64,000 nt of DNA from Hyphodiscus hymeniophilus (taxonomy: Eukaryota; Ascomycota; Leotiomycetes; Helotiales; Hyphodiscaceae): positions 682,001 through 746,000 of the forward strand of contig VNKQ01000011.1 in NCBI GenBank assembly GCA_016508695.1, written 5' to 3'. Below are positions 20,618 to 33,787 of this stretch, one piece after another. Each line of letters opens with the position of its first letter. Positions within the stretch are counted from its first letter, which is position 1. The translations under genes and the position numbers were made by a program. The notes below the pieces were generated by a model. It made no database searches. It had not been told where the DNA came from and saw only the letters and a list, made by a program, of their open reading frames with translations.

Positions 20618-23506
20618 TCAATAATTGAGCTCCCCGGATCCAGCTCCAGCGACTGCGTCAAGATCTTCATATGACTTAATGCTTCTTCCCTGAACAGCTT
20701 GCGGTGGACCAACCGCAGCACTACCAGCTGCTCCATCACCCCATCTACCGCCACCAGCCATGCCACCACGGCGAGCTCCTGGAGGAGGGCTTAACCGACC
20801 GGAGTCGGTACCCCAACGTTGAGTTCTTGGTTGACGATCGTAAGGTCCCGAGCGGGCATTGTTGCTTTGGTATTGTCTACCGCCACGTCGAATTGGTCCT
20901 CCTCCACGGTTTTCGCCGCCCATCCAACCCAAGGGTGATTGCACCGTATGGCCACCGAAATATTGCGGGAATCCACCTGCAGGACCGAAACCTGGCATGG
21001 TTGGCATTCCGTTCATACCGCCGAAATTTTGAAGATTGAATCCGCGAGGTGTGCCAGCAGGCATGTGCCCATTTGCTGGGGGGAAATGTCCATTGCTATT
21101 GGCATCCGATCGGGAAGGTGCAATATGCGCTGGATCAAGTACATATGTGTTGATGAGGTCAAACTAAACACGGTCAGCGACATACATAACGGTTGCAATC
21201 ACCGAACTCACATCTTTCTTCATACCCTCCAACCATTCAGGGTGGCGCTTCTCGACATGCTTCTTCCAGAAATGTTCCTCCTTGAAGAGCTTTTGGCATT
21301 CCGGAACCCGACATCTGAATTTGTGCTCATCCTCCTGCTTGACGTACTTGATAAGCTCATCCTTTAAAGCCTCCTCAGTTGGCTTGCCGCCAAGCTTTCG
21401 TACATCGACATTTTCTGGCTCAAGGATCTGCAGAATCTTCTCTTCAAAAGTTTTGACCCAATTGAAAGCACGTTGAAGCTGCTGTTCTGCCTTCGATGCG
21501 GTATTGCTTCGTTGAAATTTACGTTCGGCGTCGGGAGACATTGCACCCATGTCAACGTCTTCAGAATGCTCATTTTTCTTCTTGCCCGGAAATGGCTCAC
21601 CAGCGGCACTTGCTTTTGCAGCGTTCTTACCAGATGTACTGAGGGTATTGCGGGGGCGTCGGAGATGGCCACCAGGACATTTTCGAGTCAACTCATGAAT
21701 GGAGTCGCTCTCGAAGACGCAGAAAAAACAGAAATTGAAGACACGGCGAAGGTACTCGACCATAAGATCGAGTTGCTTCTTCCTGACAAGAAGATCTTCA
21801 TCATCGACCTCATCATCCAGAGCTCCTTCTTCCTCTTCTTCCTCTCCTTCTTCTATCTCCTCACCCTCATCCATAGCTTCGTCAAGTCGGAGATCATCAC
21901 GCGACTTCCTTCTCTTCGGGACAGTCGGTGCAGTTACGGGAGGCAGTAGACGTCCTTGGTTTCTTAGTTCCTCGACCTTCTCTTCAATCTTCAGAACAGC
22001 ATTGAAGTCAGAACCGAAGTCTTCCTCATACTTTTGGACTAGGCGTTGTGCCAATTCAAGATCCTTGTCAATACGTTCCGGGGCTGAGAAGAGATCCCAT
22101 AAAGCCTTCTTTCTCGGTTGAGTCGGAGGTACATGGACACCAACGTGGCAAGTGAAGTCTCCTCGAACTTCATCCTTGACGACCTTGCCATTGACAGCTT
22201 CGAGAGCCTTCTCAGCGGTAGAGACTGGGACAGGAGGAGGCATTGATACTTCTTCTGCTTCGTCCTTCAGTTCGGGTCGATCAACAAGAGGGGCCGTTTC
22301 GGGGGCAGGATGTAACATAACCCAGCCGATGCGATGGTAACGCTTGCTGGGGTTGGGATCGCTCAAACTGAGCCACTTGAAACCTCCTTCGCCCTCGCCA
22401 AGGTTTTCTTTGCAGAATGTTTCGAGGTTTTGACGACTGACCTGAGGAGCAATAGTTTTGATGAGGAGGGTAGGTTGGAAGGCGTTCTCATCTCGAATGT
22501 CGCTACCCCTGGACGGTACTAAATCACCAACACCAAGGACCTCGTTGGCGGCAGTTGTCTCACCTTCCTCCTTTTCGACTACACCACCAGCACCATTGCT
22601 TTCGCTTTTCGGTATGCCTTCCAAGGAGAACTCGTCAAAAGTTCCAGACTCGAGATCTTGCTCCCATTGACTGTAATTGCTTCGGCGAAATTCGTTGACC
22701 TGGGTGCGGAATCCGTCTCTGACTTCTGCGAAATATCTCTCTTGGAACCATTGCTCATTCTTGTGCTCTTGGACGAACATACGTGCCATCTTTGCTTGAA
22801 GCTCTTCTTTGTATGCATCATAGGCGACTTGAATGCGAGCCTTCTCTTTATCACGGTCCTCTTGGGTATCACGTCGAACTAGCTCTCCACGCTTCCCAGA
22901 TTTAGCCCGCTCTTTCTCTTCCTTGATTTTCTCATTTGCGCGCCACCATTCTCCGAAGAACGAGAAACCAACTTGGAAAGGAAGTGTCGAAGGATCTTGT
23001 ATGGGATTGATGGTCACGACAGGGCTTGAATTTTCTTGGCCAGGAACATATCTATCAATATTGACAGGGGATTGAGCCCGACGACGATCATCACGATCTC
23101 TTGGTCTGGCATAATCATCCCTTGGAGCACGGCTGGAAGGTTCATAACGGTCGACTATGGGGGAACGGGAGCGGTCGCGAGTACGGCGGGATCGATCAGC
23201 TCCTGCACCAGAAAAGTGTAAGCTGTGTGTCATTGATGCAGAAGGATAATAGAAGGAATGTAACAATACAAGTATCAAGTCGAGATTGCGCGACTAGCAC
23301 ATACAGGATGTAGCCTTGCCACCCTTAAAGATGGGATGATTGATATGGAAGAACATACCGGGTGAACGCCCACGGTAGAAGTTATCTCTGGATTCTGGGC
23401 GGTCAGAGGTTCTGTCTCTGTAATTCTCATCCCGCCCACCCCAGCTTGTTCGCTCGGGAGGGGATCGTGTCAGAGGCGGCTCTCTGTAACCCTGATATCC
23501 TTCCAT
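20618..23506 (-). CDS. ARS2/SERRATE-like RNA-processing factor
   Basis: Three exons on the minus strand: 23359-23506, 21212-23202 and 20618-21163; 894 residues. The N-terminus is rich in Arg, Ser and Asp (RS/RD-like). Then comes the conserved 'FQVGFSFFGEWWR' block with a long charged helix, an RNA-recognition-like middle region ('KWLSLSDPNPSKRYHRIGWV'), and an acidic stretch. A C2H2 finger 'FRCRVPECQKLFKEEHFWKKH' comes next, and a Gly/Arg/Met-rich tail closes the protein. ARS2 binds the nuclear cap-binding complex and sorts transcripts; in plants SERRATE assists microRNA processing. The open frame runs upstream of 23506 but has no other ATG (the codon at 23824 is TTG), so MEGYQGYRE is the start. 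Confidence 0.82.
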
Positions 23507-24535
23507 TGTTTCGCGGTAACGTCTCCTATGGAGAGATGCGGTGAGGGCACTCGGGATCTGGACTTGGGGTCGTCTTGGTAGGACAGGGTGAGACTTTATA
23601 GGAGTTGCTGCCAATGATTGCTTGTCAAGTGACGCCTGTTGATTGTCGGACGGTGTTGATGACAACGAAGCTGCTACTGCTGTTTGGCGACATGATTGTC
23701 TGTCAGAGGAGTGTTCAAAAAAGAAGTAGGATATAGGATTGAGCGCGACTGTGGATGGGGGATTATTGCAAGAGGTAGTAGAAAATGAGGGTTCAGAAGT
23801 GGAGTCAGCGCCTATAAATGGCAACGAACAACTTGTCGATTGTGATCTCAGGATTGAAAAGAAGTTGGGAATTGTGGCTTGAAAGTGTACGGGGGGTAAT
23901 ATGGTGAAAAGGACTTGACGAACAAGATATAGTAGTATGGCGTTGCTCTTGTGTTGAAGAAGAGCGTTCCCCTCCTTTGGTGGTGGAGAGCTTGTTGAAG
24001 GTCAAAGGGGATCGCGACGCCGAATCCATGCTGGGCGGGTGTTAAGGGGGTGTATCTGTGATAATGCTGAGCGCGTCTGTATCAATTAGCTTAGTAATCA
24101 TACTGAATTCCCGCTGCTGCTCGTTATGCGGTTTGGCAGGGAACCGAGCATCAATCGGGTACCTGTTTGAGAGGGGTGGCCTGTTTATCACAGCTTCACT
24201 TCTCCTCCTGTTCATCAACGTTGTCGAAAAACAACGTCCTTTGATTATTTCGAATTCATCACAAGTGAGTACACACCTTTGGCTGCTCAATCCCTCATGG
24301 CTATGCAAAGACCTTCTATTTGGCTGCTGAGTGCCGAAGCATGTGAAGCGACGTCATCGACAACGTTGGAGATGTTGTTGTTGTTGTCGTCGTCGATAAA
24401 GGAAGAGACCTTCGACGGACGTGGTTTCGCTTGAGTTCTAGAGAAAGACACTTTTACCATGATTGCTCAATTCACTATTTCAGTCATATATTTGGAGCTT
24501 TACTGACCAACGCCTTCTAGGATTCGCTTGCAATC
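23507..24535. promoter_or_regulatory. divergent promoter region, ARS2-like / TspO
   Basis: About 1 kb between divergent starts. It contains a short GTT/GTC triplet run near 24,370-24,400 and no supported gene; frames on the minus strand are extensions or chance. Confidence 0.45.
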
Positions 24536-25314
24536 ATGACAACCTTCATCCCATCTATCACCCTCCCAGCTGCGGTCTTCGCCAATCCGTATGCCTCCAT
24601 CCTGTTACCTATTGCCTGTGGCACGGCAGTTGGATTCTCTGTTCAACGTAGGCACAATCTTTTCTTCGATTTCTGCTACAGCTCTCCTTCAACATATCTA
24701 CCCCGCTTTCCTTCCCAACTAACAACTCTCCTTGCTAGCCAAAGAAACACAAAAGAGCTACATGGCGCTCAAGCAACCTCCTTACCGCCCACCACCCTAC
24801 GTCTTTGGTCCCGCCTGGAGTGTCCTCTACGGCCTGATGGGTTTTGCAGCCTACCGTGCCTACAACACCGGCATGAACCCCTTCGCCTCGACCGAGAAGC
24901 ACCTCTTGACCAAACAAGGCGCAACCCTCTACACAATCCAGCTTGGACTCAACTTGATCTGGATGCCTCTGTTCTTCATCGCTAAGAGACCCATTGAAGC
25001 GACTGTTGATATCGTCGCGCTCACTGGTGTTACCGGGTACTTGACGTATATCTGGGGCCAGGTTGATCCTGTTGCTGGCTGGGCTTTGGCTCCGTATTTG
25101 GGATGGTTGGTAAGTTCACTAGAATTTCTTTGATCACGTTGGAATCGAAAACTGTGAAGGAGGTGGATAGTAAATTCTGACCAAGGAATAGGGGTTCGCG
25201 ACCTACCTCTCCGCCGGCGTCGGATACTTGAATGATTGGGATACTGCTAGCAAGGAAGTCGACTCCCCACCAAGCACCAAGGCCAAGGATACCAAGTACG
25301 TTGATGAGAAGTAG
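24536..25314 (+). CDS. TspO/MBR (translocator protein) family membrane protein
   Basis: Exons 24536-24647, 24739-25109 and 25192-25314; 201 residues. The hallmark 'KQPPYRPPPYVFGPAWSVLY' stands between helices one and two, followed by 'LGLNLIWMPLFF' and three further hydrophobic helices, five in all. TspO proteins bind porphyrins and sterols; the mitochondrial outer membrane is the usual site in eukaryotes. The hydrophilic tail after helix five (KEVDSPPSTKAKDTK) is longer than in bacteria. The gene is common in filamentous fungi but its role there is little known. Confidence 0.88.
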
Positions 25315-25774
25315 ATTCTGCCAGAATTTGTAGCAGATTTTAGAGGACTGGGTAACTTCAGCAATCTGGGGGAATCATGATGTTTAAGTTTCCGGAGTTC
25401 CATTGTTTCGAGTCCCTGCTTCTTCTTCTTTCTTTTCAAACTGTGTAACCGATATCAATATTCATTAGTATGTGATAAATTGGGTGGTTTCAAGAACTTC
25501 CCCCCCCCAAAAAAAAAACAACAACACCTTGTTCGTCTTCAAGAATTCTAGTTGATGTATATGTGTGCTTCTTTTTGAGATCACTTTCTCGATCCATTCG
25601 AGCTTGAGCCTAATTATCTCTGCATGGTCGCATGATCTCCTGAATCATAAAATCATGTACTTTTCAAATCCAATGCATGTAAGCCTTAGAAAACGCCAAT
25701 GCCACTCTAACCACGCTCACTATGCCAATGAAAAATTCATCCAACCCGTATTTCTCTACAATGATAACCCTCGC
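25315..25774. other. intergenic, convergent, with C/A homopolymer run
   Basis: 460 bases between stops. A run of about nine C followed by ten A at 25500-25518 is the only notable feature. It could cause length errors in sequencing but lies outside genes. Confidence 0.6.
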
Positions 25775-26775
25775 TCATTCCATGTGGAAACGCGCCTTCA
25801 AAGCATCGAAAATAACAAAAATAAAGGCAGAGCTCGGCGCACTCCTCGCAACCGTGATACCACAGCCCCGATACAACCCCTTCAAGCCATATTGTCTCCA
25901 AATCGCCACTCCCTCGGTCCAGAACGCTTTCTTGGGGCCAATGTCATGGATGGAGGACGTCTGCATACGGGATTTGATCGTATCAGCAGGGAAAAAGAGG
26001 AAGTTGTACGACATGCCTGCCGAGGCACCGGCGAGAGCTTGTTGCCAAAGTGGAAGGGGCAGTAAGTCCGATGAGCTTGTCGTAGGCAAATTGGCTGGTT
26101 TGTGCGGTGGCAGAACGATGGAAGGGGAGTTAAGATGGCGAAACAGCATCGTGACAGTCTCCTTGGAGCCAAACCATGCCGCACAACCTCCGGTCTCTCG
26201 AATGAGTGTACCGAGCTGGCCGTGCCAAAATCCTCGAATACCCTGATGTTGGAATACCTCCCTGATAACAGCCAATGGCTTGGGCGCTGTTTTAACCATC
26301 CCATCGGAGCTGGTAGAGATGGGGACTTGGATCTTGCATTTCACCAGCTCGACAGGCGTCAATACCAAGCTTGTGAATGCACCGGAGATTGCACCAGTCA
26401 ACCACAGGGCTGACAATGGTAAGGCCTTCTCTCTTTGGTATAGTCCAGCAGCGAACAGAGATTCCCGACCGACTCGCTCCCAAAAGAATAGTGAAGAAGT
26501 TTCCAGTGCGGCGCCGAGGAGAGGAGCGCTTATACCACGATATAAACCTAAGACACCATCCGAGCGAATTGATTGCTTGAAGCAGTCGAGCGGGCCTTTG
26601 TATCGGAGGGGTAGATGATCGGGCTGAGATTGTAGGCGGACTTTGACAGTATCGAATGGGTATTCGATATATTTGCCTGCTACTCCAGCAATCTGGGTGG
26701 TCATTAGCTAGAGTTAACACTGTCGAGACAATATTGACTTACAGAACCAAAGACAATGTCTTCAATGGCGTCCAT
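25775..26775 (-). CDS. ORT1: mitochondrial ornithine carrier (ORT1/ARG-13 type)
   Basis: Exons 26743-26775 and 25775-26692 on the minus strand; 316 residues. Three mitochondrial-carrier repeats each show PxD/ExxK: 'PFDTVKVRLQ', 'PVELVKCKIQ' and 'PADTIKSRMQ', with 'GLYRGISAP', 'GFWHGQLGT' and 'GLYRGCGIT' after them. 'PVELVK' and 'RETGGCAAWFGSKE' fit the ornithine/arginine carrier branch, which exports ornithine from the matrix for arginine synthesis. Substrate is inferred from family resemblance; other basic amino-acid carriers are close. Shares an 833-base upstream region with CGR1. Confidence 0.82.
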
Positions 26776-26894
26776 GGCTAATATTTTACGCTTGACTGCT
26801 GTTGTAGGAGGTTGAGTACAACAGTCTGTTGTTGTTGTTGCCGCGGCCATCATGTGTGCGGGGCCGGGGTTAAAGTGAATATTGGTTCTCCTTT

Positions 26895-26928
<34 letters not shown>

Positions 26929-27608
26929 TTCACTGGCAGGTTGGTTTGTCTGATATACCCTTGACAGACTTTTCGGTGAGTTCTCCTCTCACTTGAAGCA
27001 GTACCCGGTATAAAGCTTCCAGCTCGAGTGACGAGATATCTATACGAATATGCTGTATGTATTCGATAGATCCCGTAGGAGTATGCTCCGTTGGCCAAGA
27101 TGTTGGAAGAGGGAGTCGGTAGCAAGAAGGCAGAGCAGCACTTCTTGCCCGCTTAGTATCCCATCACACTAAACTTATAGAAACCGCACAGAGTGGGTAT
27201 TCCAAAACGTGTCTTGTCGACCGTTATCGGCTATCGAGGGGCATTGTATGGAGGCGGTCAATAAGTTGTGTAGATTCAGGAGGGGTTCCCCGTTTCGTGT
27301 AGTAAAATCAGGGTCTTAGAGTATTGAGGGATTTTGATCTAGTCCGGGATTCTAGTGAAACAAGATACTCGTATGAAGTGACTCTAGTGAGGGACATTTT
27401 GGTTTGAAAAAATCACTCATGAAATTTCACGGTTGTTCTTCGTTCTGCACTAAAAGCGGAACGGGATCCACTCATATTATCTTATCAGATTGAAGATCGC
27501 TGCGGAGAGGAGAAAAAATATAGTCAACCTAAGGTAGCAACGCCGCCACTCTCTGCCAGTCTCGTTCTACACTCACTTCAGAGAGAAGATCAATTTTAAT
27601 ATTCTAAG
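26776..27608. promoter_or_regulatory. divergent promoter region, ORT1 / CGR1
   Basis: 833 bases between divergent starts. Holds the TTTCAC tandem repeat described separately. No gene supported. Confidence 0.5.
26892..26935. repeat. hexamer microsatellite (TTTCAC)n
   Basis: About seven tandem copies of CTTTCA with one C-for-T change. It lies about 120-160 bases upstream of the ornithine carrier start. Read on the minus strand it is a GTGAAA array. Confidence 0.85.
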
Positions 27609-28092
27609 ATGTCAGCCGAAACAGCTTCTGCCGCTGCAGCCTCTCAACTCCCCGCTGTCAAACCTCAAGGCATGCGAAAGAATGGTAGGTTTACGTAGAA
27701 AGCTCACCGCGCACGATTCCTTGGAATGAGATGTTAATTTCATTTCCAGGCAAGCAATGGCACGAACCGAAATCTGCATTTCGCCCCAAGGCGGGTAATA
27801 CCTCATATGAGAAACGTCAAGTAGAGAGGGTAGCTATATCGGCTATGAAGGCCAAGGAGAAGGATATGAAGGATGAGAAGGAGGCCCATAGACAGGTCAG
27901 TACTGCCTTGTATATTTGACGGTGCATTTGGGATATTGACTTGTCATGCAGAGAAGAATACAGGCAATCAAAGACAAGCGCGCCGTGAAGGAAGAGAGAG
28001 CTCGGTACGAGAAGCTGGCAGAGACGATGCACAGAAAGCGCGTTGAGAGATTAAAGAGGAAGGAAAAGAGGAATAAGATGTTAAAGTCATGA
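27609..28092 (+). CDS. CGR1: rRNA-processing protein CGR1
   Basis: Exons 27609-27684, 27750-27895 and 27952-28092; 120 residues. 'GKQWHEPKSAFR', 'SYEKRQVER' and a long Lys/Arg/Glu helix ending 'RKRVERLKRKEKRNKMLKS' are the CGR1 signature. CGR1 is a nucleolar protein needed for 60S subunit assembly. Length and exon phases agree with the family. Confidence 0.9.
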
Positions 28093-28893
28093 TGAGGCTT
28101 GGTTGTGGTCATTCAAGGCGTCTGTCAGGGCATTACAACGGAGTTTGGGCTGCTTGATGGCACGTTTACGGGATGGAAAAGCTTTTGGTTTCGGCTTTAT
28201 ATGCCAACACAACCGTTGGGAACAGTGTATGGAGCAACCGGATCTTCATCCTATTCTCTGCAAATTGTTGCAAAATATCCAGCGACTTGTGGCCGGTGTC
28301 TGGATAGACGCAGGACATGGTTCAGAGAGCGGATCAGAAGATCCCACAATCGCTAGAACGGGGTATCACGAGCAAGACAAGCCACCCTATAAACTCTTCA
28401 AGCGTTCGATATAATTGTGACGGGAATATAAGCCCAGCAAGTGGAATTTAGGGTTTCTCAAAGTCTTCCTGAAACTTTCTGATATTCATGTAACAACTGC
28501 ACATCCTTCCTCTCTCGTCAGCCGTACATACAAGGCTGTCACATTACATTCACAAGTTCCAACCATCACTCCGTCTCAACCACTCTCTGCCCTAACTTTT
28601 CACGAGACACCATCCATTGAAACACGATGTCCGTCCCTCACCTCAATGATGTCCCCATCACGAGCCCAACCCGCCCCAAACACCAAGTAACACGCTCCAG
28701 AACCGAAGCCGCTGCAACCTTTCCAAAATTGCATAAATCGCAGTATGTTTGGATACATGATCACGCAATACCCCAAATTCCAACATAATTGCCCCATAAT
28801 AAGCTCTTTGCTCTGAACATTCATACTGATTTCGAGCGTGGAAACAGTCCTCGCCATCATCCGCAATTACACAGAAAGGACCACAGGGAGGGC
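28093..28893. other. intergenic
   Basis: 800 bases. Short minus-strand frames at 28600-28918 with several Cys were considered, but they overlap the next gene's first exon in antisense and lack support. Confidence 0.45.
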
Positions 28894-29884
28894 ATGGACA
28901 AGGATCCGCATAGCTCACATTCGAATCTACAACCTCAAGAGAGAACGACGAAGAGTGAGGGTGTTACGCCGGAGGAGAGTAGGGCAGGGAGTAGGAGGAC
29001 TAGCCATGACGTGCCTTGGTTAGACAGATCGGGTTGGGAGGGGTGTGGGGAAAAGAGAGCTGTTAGGGATGGGGAGGTGAGGGAAGAGAGGGAACGGAGT
29101 GTATTAAGAGCTGCGTATGTTATCTGTCGTTTTCTTCCTGTGGATGACAAAGGGCGAGTGTGAATTGGACTTTACTAACTCTACTGGCAGAGAACTACGC
29201 AACGCTATTTTGGGCTTGAACACGCTGTCGAACAATACGACCAGACGGCTAGATAACACATACTACGGCGTCCTCGAGAAACTCAGTGTTTTACAAAGGA
29301 CCATCATGTCGATGAAAGAGCTAGCCATCATGACGAAGCAGCTTAACGAAGAGTTCAAGACGGAGTCTGAAAGCGTCACTCGTGATGTCGAAGTACAACT
29401 TGATGGATTTGCAGGGTTCGAGGACCAGCAAAAGCGGATTGGAGGATTGCAAGAGAGGGTAATGGTAGGCAGAGATCAAATCAAGACACTTGGTGCGCGC
29501 GTTGATGTGGTGAATGAGAGGGTTGAAGGGTGGGAGAAGGCAGAGGGGGAATGGCAGGAGAAAACAAGGAAGAGATTGAGGATTATGTGGGTGATGATGG
29601 CAGTTGTTGTGGTGGTTCTGGTTGTCGGGTTGATGAGTTTTCAGTATTCGTCTACCAGAACCCAGGCGGATATGTTAAGGGGCGTCAATACCTCTAGTCT
29701 GGCAGAGGTGCTGCCGGATTTGGAAAGGATTGGGAATAAGACTAAGGGTTGGTCGAAAAGCACTATGGATGCATTTGAGAAAAGATTGGAGGAGGGGAAG
29801 AGGAAAAGTTGGAAGAGGATCCTAGATTACGATTGTTCGACGAATTATGAACTCGACACCATATTGAAGGTCGTTGGAAGATAA
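28894..29884 (+). CDS. coiled-coil protein with one membrane segment, function unknown
   Basis: Exons 28894-29114 and 29191-29884; 304 residues. The intron has GTATGT, a TACTAAC branch point at 29173 and CAG. Residues 1-75 are hydrophilic and charged. About 75-200 form long heptad-like helices ('LRNAILGLNTLSNNTTRRLDN', 'LQERVMVGRDQIKTLGARVDVV'), then a hydrophobic segment 'IMWVMMAVVVVVLVVGLMSF' and about 80 further residues. The frame upstream of 28894 has no ATG. I do not recognise the family. The layout suggests a tethered organelle or nuclear-envelope protein, which is speculation. Confidence 0.65.
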
Positions 29885-30715
29885 CAGTTAGCACACCGAT
29901 AGTCGATCTCGTTATTACCATAACTTGGTGTCTCAGACTAGGAAAGTTGCTAAAGTCGAAATCCCCGTTTCGAATAGGTGGATCCTATGTAATCGTTCGC
30001 AGCCGCAAGATGCAGGCCTGGACGCCGAGTAGAACAGATCGGCTGAGGGATAACTGGAACCTGGCAGCTCTCAGCCTTCTGTGCTACTGTCTAGGTAGAT
30101 ACAGTCTACAGAGAAACGAGAAAAGACATTTCGTATGCTTTCGCACCTCAAAATGCATTAGCTAGCACTTTAAGCAGTGACATAGCTAGACCGGCCCGTA
30201 TTTACAAATGACTTAAGATAACCTACTTATGTAAAGCACCAACCGTTTGTCGTTGCTTCGTCCTAGCGACCTAGTCGTCTTCGGAAGGCAAAAAGCTCCT
30301 CCCAAGCAATTCCTAATTAAGCCGCAACTCGTCACCGCCCCAGCCACACCAAATAGCCAGCATCATCCACAACAACGAATAACATGCGTTGCGAAATGCA
30401 AATCTGTGTCAGTAGCGTTCATGTCATATTTTGTTTACCTGCACATGATCTTTAAATGCCAGCTATCATCCTCTTCATAAGCAAAAGCATCGAAAGCAAA
30501 TCCTACGTTGCTGTTCGCAGTCTACTCATTCCGCTATCAGCCAGTTTACCCCGCTACAGGCGTACAGTACAGTAACGCCGGCTGTAAGCCACCTCCAGGG
30601 GAGAAAGCAGAACATAGCTTCGGATTTCCGGTTGGATTGATTGCTCGGAATCAACGACTCGCCTAGAATCTGCGTAATCCAAGCACATCGCAGAGTAGCA
30701 GGCTCCAGAATAAGT
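29885..30715. other. intergenic
   Basis: 830 bases upstream of the PX-domain gene; no supported gene or element. Confidence 0.5.
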
Positions 30716-33700
30716 ATGGCTCAGGATGGAGCTGTAGTAGTTCCGCAAAAGAATGGAGGGGACACACATGGACAGGCATTGACAGGAAAGCAAGAACATT
30801 GTATGTCTGGCAGAGTCTCGATATATTTGGAAGAAATTTGAGGATTGACAACAACAGACCTCAAGCGCGAGCTCATATCCGCACAAGTCAAATACGAAAT
30901 CACAGAGCTCAACTCCCCAACTGCCCTCCAGAGATTCGGCGCACCTTTTAGGTCGGAATTTGGCGAAGTAAGCCCGCTCGATTCGGATCTACCGATCTTG
31001 AGATACATCTTCGTACACCATGTTCGAGAGTTCCCGTTTTTGGATAAGGCGAAGGAGAAGGAGTTCTGGCAGGAAAAGTTACAAGTGGTGAGTGCGGTGT
31101 AGTCACGAAATGGGCGCGGAGGGGCTGACAGGCGATAGTTCTTGGAATCCTTTGCCAAAAAGCATATTTCATCCTCCGAAGACAGACTCGAAGAAACAAA
31201 GAGACGGAAGCTATCTATAAAATGCCAGAAGATGGTGGAGCTGATGATGGTGTCTGGTATACCCACGGCTTCTGGGTATGAAGAAAGAATACGCTTTTCT
31301 GAATTAGAGGTTGTGGATGCTGGAGCTATTGATCATGGAGTCCTCCAGACGCTACCGGAAGGCCACTACTCGAATGGATGGGATGTCAACGTTGCTGGTG
31401 TGAGAACGACGGCTGTAAAGCGGAATATCAGATACCACAAACATGCGGTATGTTGGTGTGCGAAAAGTTCAAGAATACGTACATACTGATACTCTTGTAG
31501 GAGTTTATTCTTCGGGTAAAGAGAAAGGGGGAGCTCGAATTCTTCGTTGGCCGACGGTATGGCAACTTCAGTAGACTTCACAAAGCATTACGAACAGAGC
31601 TTCCGGGGAAGGTTCTGCCTCCAATGCCCAAAAAGAACAAGCAAAGCTCGACAGCGTCCAACTTGATCAGGGGAGCCATGGGACGTGACGATGACGATGA
31701 CGATAAGTCGTCCCTGTCTTCGGTGTCTACAATAGGTGCTGCTGGAGCTTTAGAACCGAGAAAGAATCTATCAGTTCGGGGTGGGTACAATTTTCCGCTC
31801 ATTTCTGTGTTTCACTGACTTTTAAAGATCATCGCCGGTCAGGATCTGCCATATCTCTAGTGGGAAGGTCTTCCCCACGCGCTTCGATGGACCAGAGATC
31901 TATGGATGGGAGACCCTTAACACCTATGACCAACGAAGCAGAGCCCGTGGTACTATGGCGCGAGAATCAACGTATATCGTTGAGAGCTTTCCTTCGCTCT
32001 CTTCTTGCCAACCCACAAATCGCCAATACAAAGGCGATGAAAGACTTCTTGACTTTAGATCCTCTCACACCCAAAGACGAAGACGTTGATGATATCCTGA
32101 AACGGAAAGCCATGGATGAGAAGAGAGTTGAGGAGCAGAGGCAATTCTATGAAATTGCCAGGAAGCGGGCTGCGGACTTGGATGTTTACATGGAAGAGTA
32201 AAGACATCAAGAAGAGAAAAGTGGATAGATGCTGACTTTGTGCAGATTCCGACGTGACATTGTCGAAAGCAATGGCCTTACAAAGCTATTCAAGGAAATC
32301 AAGGATAAGAAAACTATCCAAGATCTTAGCATCCAGTACCAAAAGTTTGCCGAATGGCTAAGGATTGAAGTTGCAGCTACCATCTACCATCTATTCTTGG
32401 CCGAAGACAATTCTCCTGAGCTATTCGCCCAAGCGAAGAGGATTCATTCTCTAATTCCATACTCGGTTATGAAAAACGTTATTCGAATTGCGAACCCCGC
32501 AGCAGTAATGTCTGGACTACTGGATATCTTTCTAGCACAGCCCTTTGGTGCAAGATCCTTAATGAATCGGATCTTTTCAATGACGCTCAATGACGGTATC
32601 AAAAGCTTCCAAAAATCGATCGATGCCTTACGTGCCAAAATTGGGGATCCTGTCTTTTGCGATAAGCTCAAAAGGTTTTCCGACTCCGATGAGGATGTGA
32701 AAAGTACCATCAGAGCTGAAGCCGAGGCTGACGATGTAGACTTGCTTGTGGCAATTCTCAGATCCGAGCTCATCACTCCTCCTTTGAACTCCCAGCAAAT
32801 AGGCACGATCTTCAATGCATATGTAGCATGGAATAGTGCTGTGGAAAACGTTGATGAGGAAATGAAGCAAGGAGCGGAATTGTTCTCGTATATGAAGCAA
32901 CTGTTGAAGTTGTATACCAGACAGCGAGACAAGTCCATGATGCTGAGAATGATCGAGGAACCGGTTACGCTACAATTGCTGAGGGATTTGTTCACAATAT
33001 TCTACGAGCCTCTCGTTCGCGTTTACAAATCGGCGAATGTATACAACAGCGTCACGGACTTTGCGGTATTCATTGACGACATGATACAGGTAAGTGCTGG
33101 AGTGCTGTTTAATGGTCTCCCATACTAACCTCACAGGTCGTGGAAAAATGCCGCGAACAAGACGTCTCGGCTGATCCCAACCAGACGGTTCAAGCATTTA
33201 TCGATCTATGCCAACGTCATGAGCACAACTTTTACAAATTTGTTCACGAAGTCCACACGCACGACAATGGACTCTTCACCCAACTCATGGGATGGATAGA
33301 AAGCATCCTGGAGTTCCTCCGCCAAGGCCCAAAAGCAGGCAAACTCGACATCAACGCACTCTTCGCAGGGGCCGAATCGGTTGGGCAGCTTGACAAAGCA
33401 AAAGCTGTTGCCGAAATCGACCAACTGATCTCATGGCAAGAAGCGCGGAAGAAGTGGCATCAAGATAAAACTCGCCAGAAAATGGCTGCGGAAGGCGGGC
33501 TTGGTCCAGCATTGGATCTACCTGGCGGCGTGGCGTTCAAAAGCTCCGATTTTGGACTTGATCAGATGGATTTGCAGGATATGAATTATGAGGAAGAAGA
33601 GGATAGCAGTGATGAGGATGATGAGGATGATGAGCTTGATCCTATTGAGGCGGAGAGGAAGCGGAGAGCGAAGAAGGCAGATCACTTGAGAAGGACTGCT

Positions 33701-33787
33701 GGGGAGCCCGTCAAGCCGATCGTTGAGGAGGTCTATAAGTTGCAAGATAGCTTTTTGGCTATGCTTAGGATGGTGCTTGCTGAATAA
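30716..33787 (+). CDS. PX-domain protein with PXB/DUF3818 region (YPR097W/LEC1-like)
   Basis: Seven exons: 30716-30800, 30858-31087, 31139-31447, 31501-31780, 31828-32197, 32246-33089 and 33137-33787; 922 residues with consistent phases. The N-terminus ('LKRELISAQVKYEITEL..ALQRFGAPF') is the PXB-type helix region. The phosphoinositide-binding PX domain follows ('EFILRVKRKGELEFFVGRRYGNFSRLHKALR', split by introns), with its basic patch and 'LPGKVLPPMP' loop, and then a large helical DUF3818 region. The acidic C-terminal linker (EEEEDSSDEDDEDDE) precedes a last helix. In yeast the related YPR097W (LEC1) affects sterol and lipid distribution. Binding to a phosphoinositide membrane is inferred from the domain. 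Confidence 0.83.

Noticed and set aside
23507..23824. N-terminal extension of the ARS2-like protein
   Set aside because: The frame is open but begins with TTG and the only ATG is at 23506.
28600..28918. Cys-rich small frames on the minus strand
   Set aside because: Overlap the next gene in antisense, no signal peptide and inconsistent starts.
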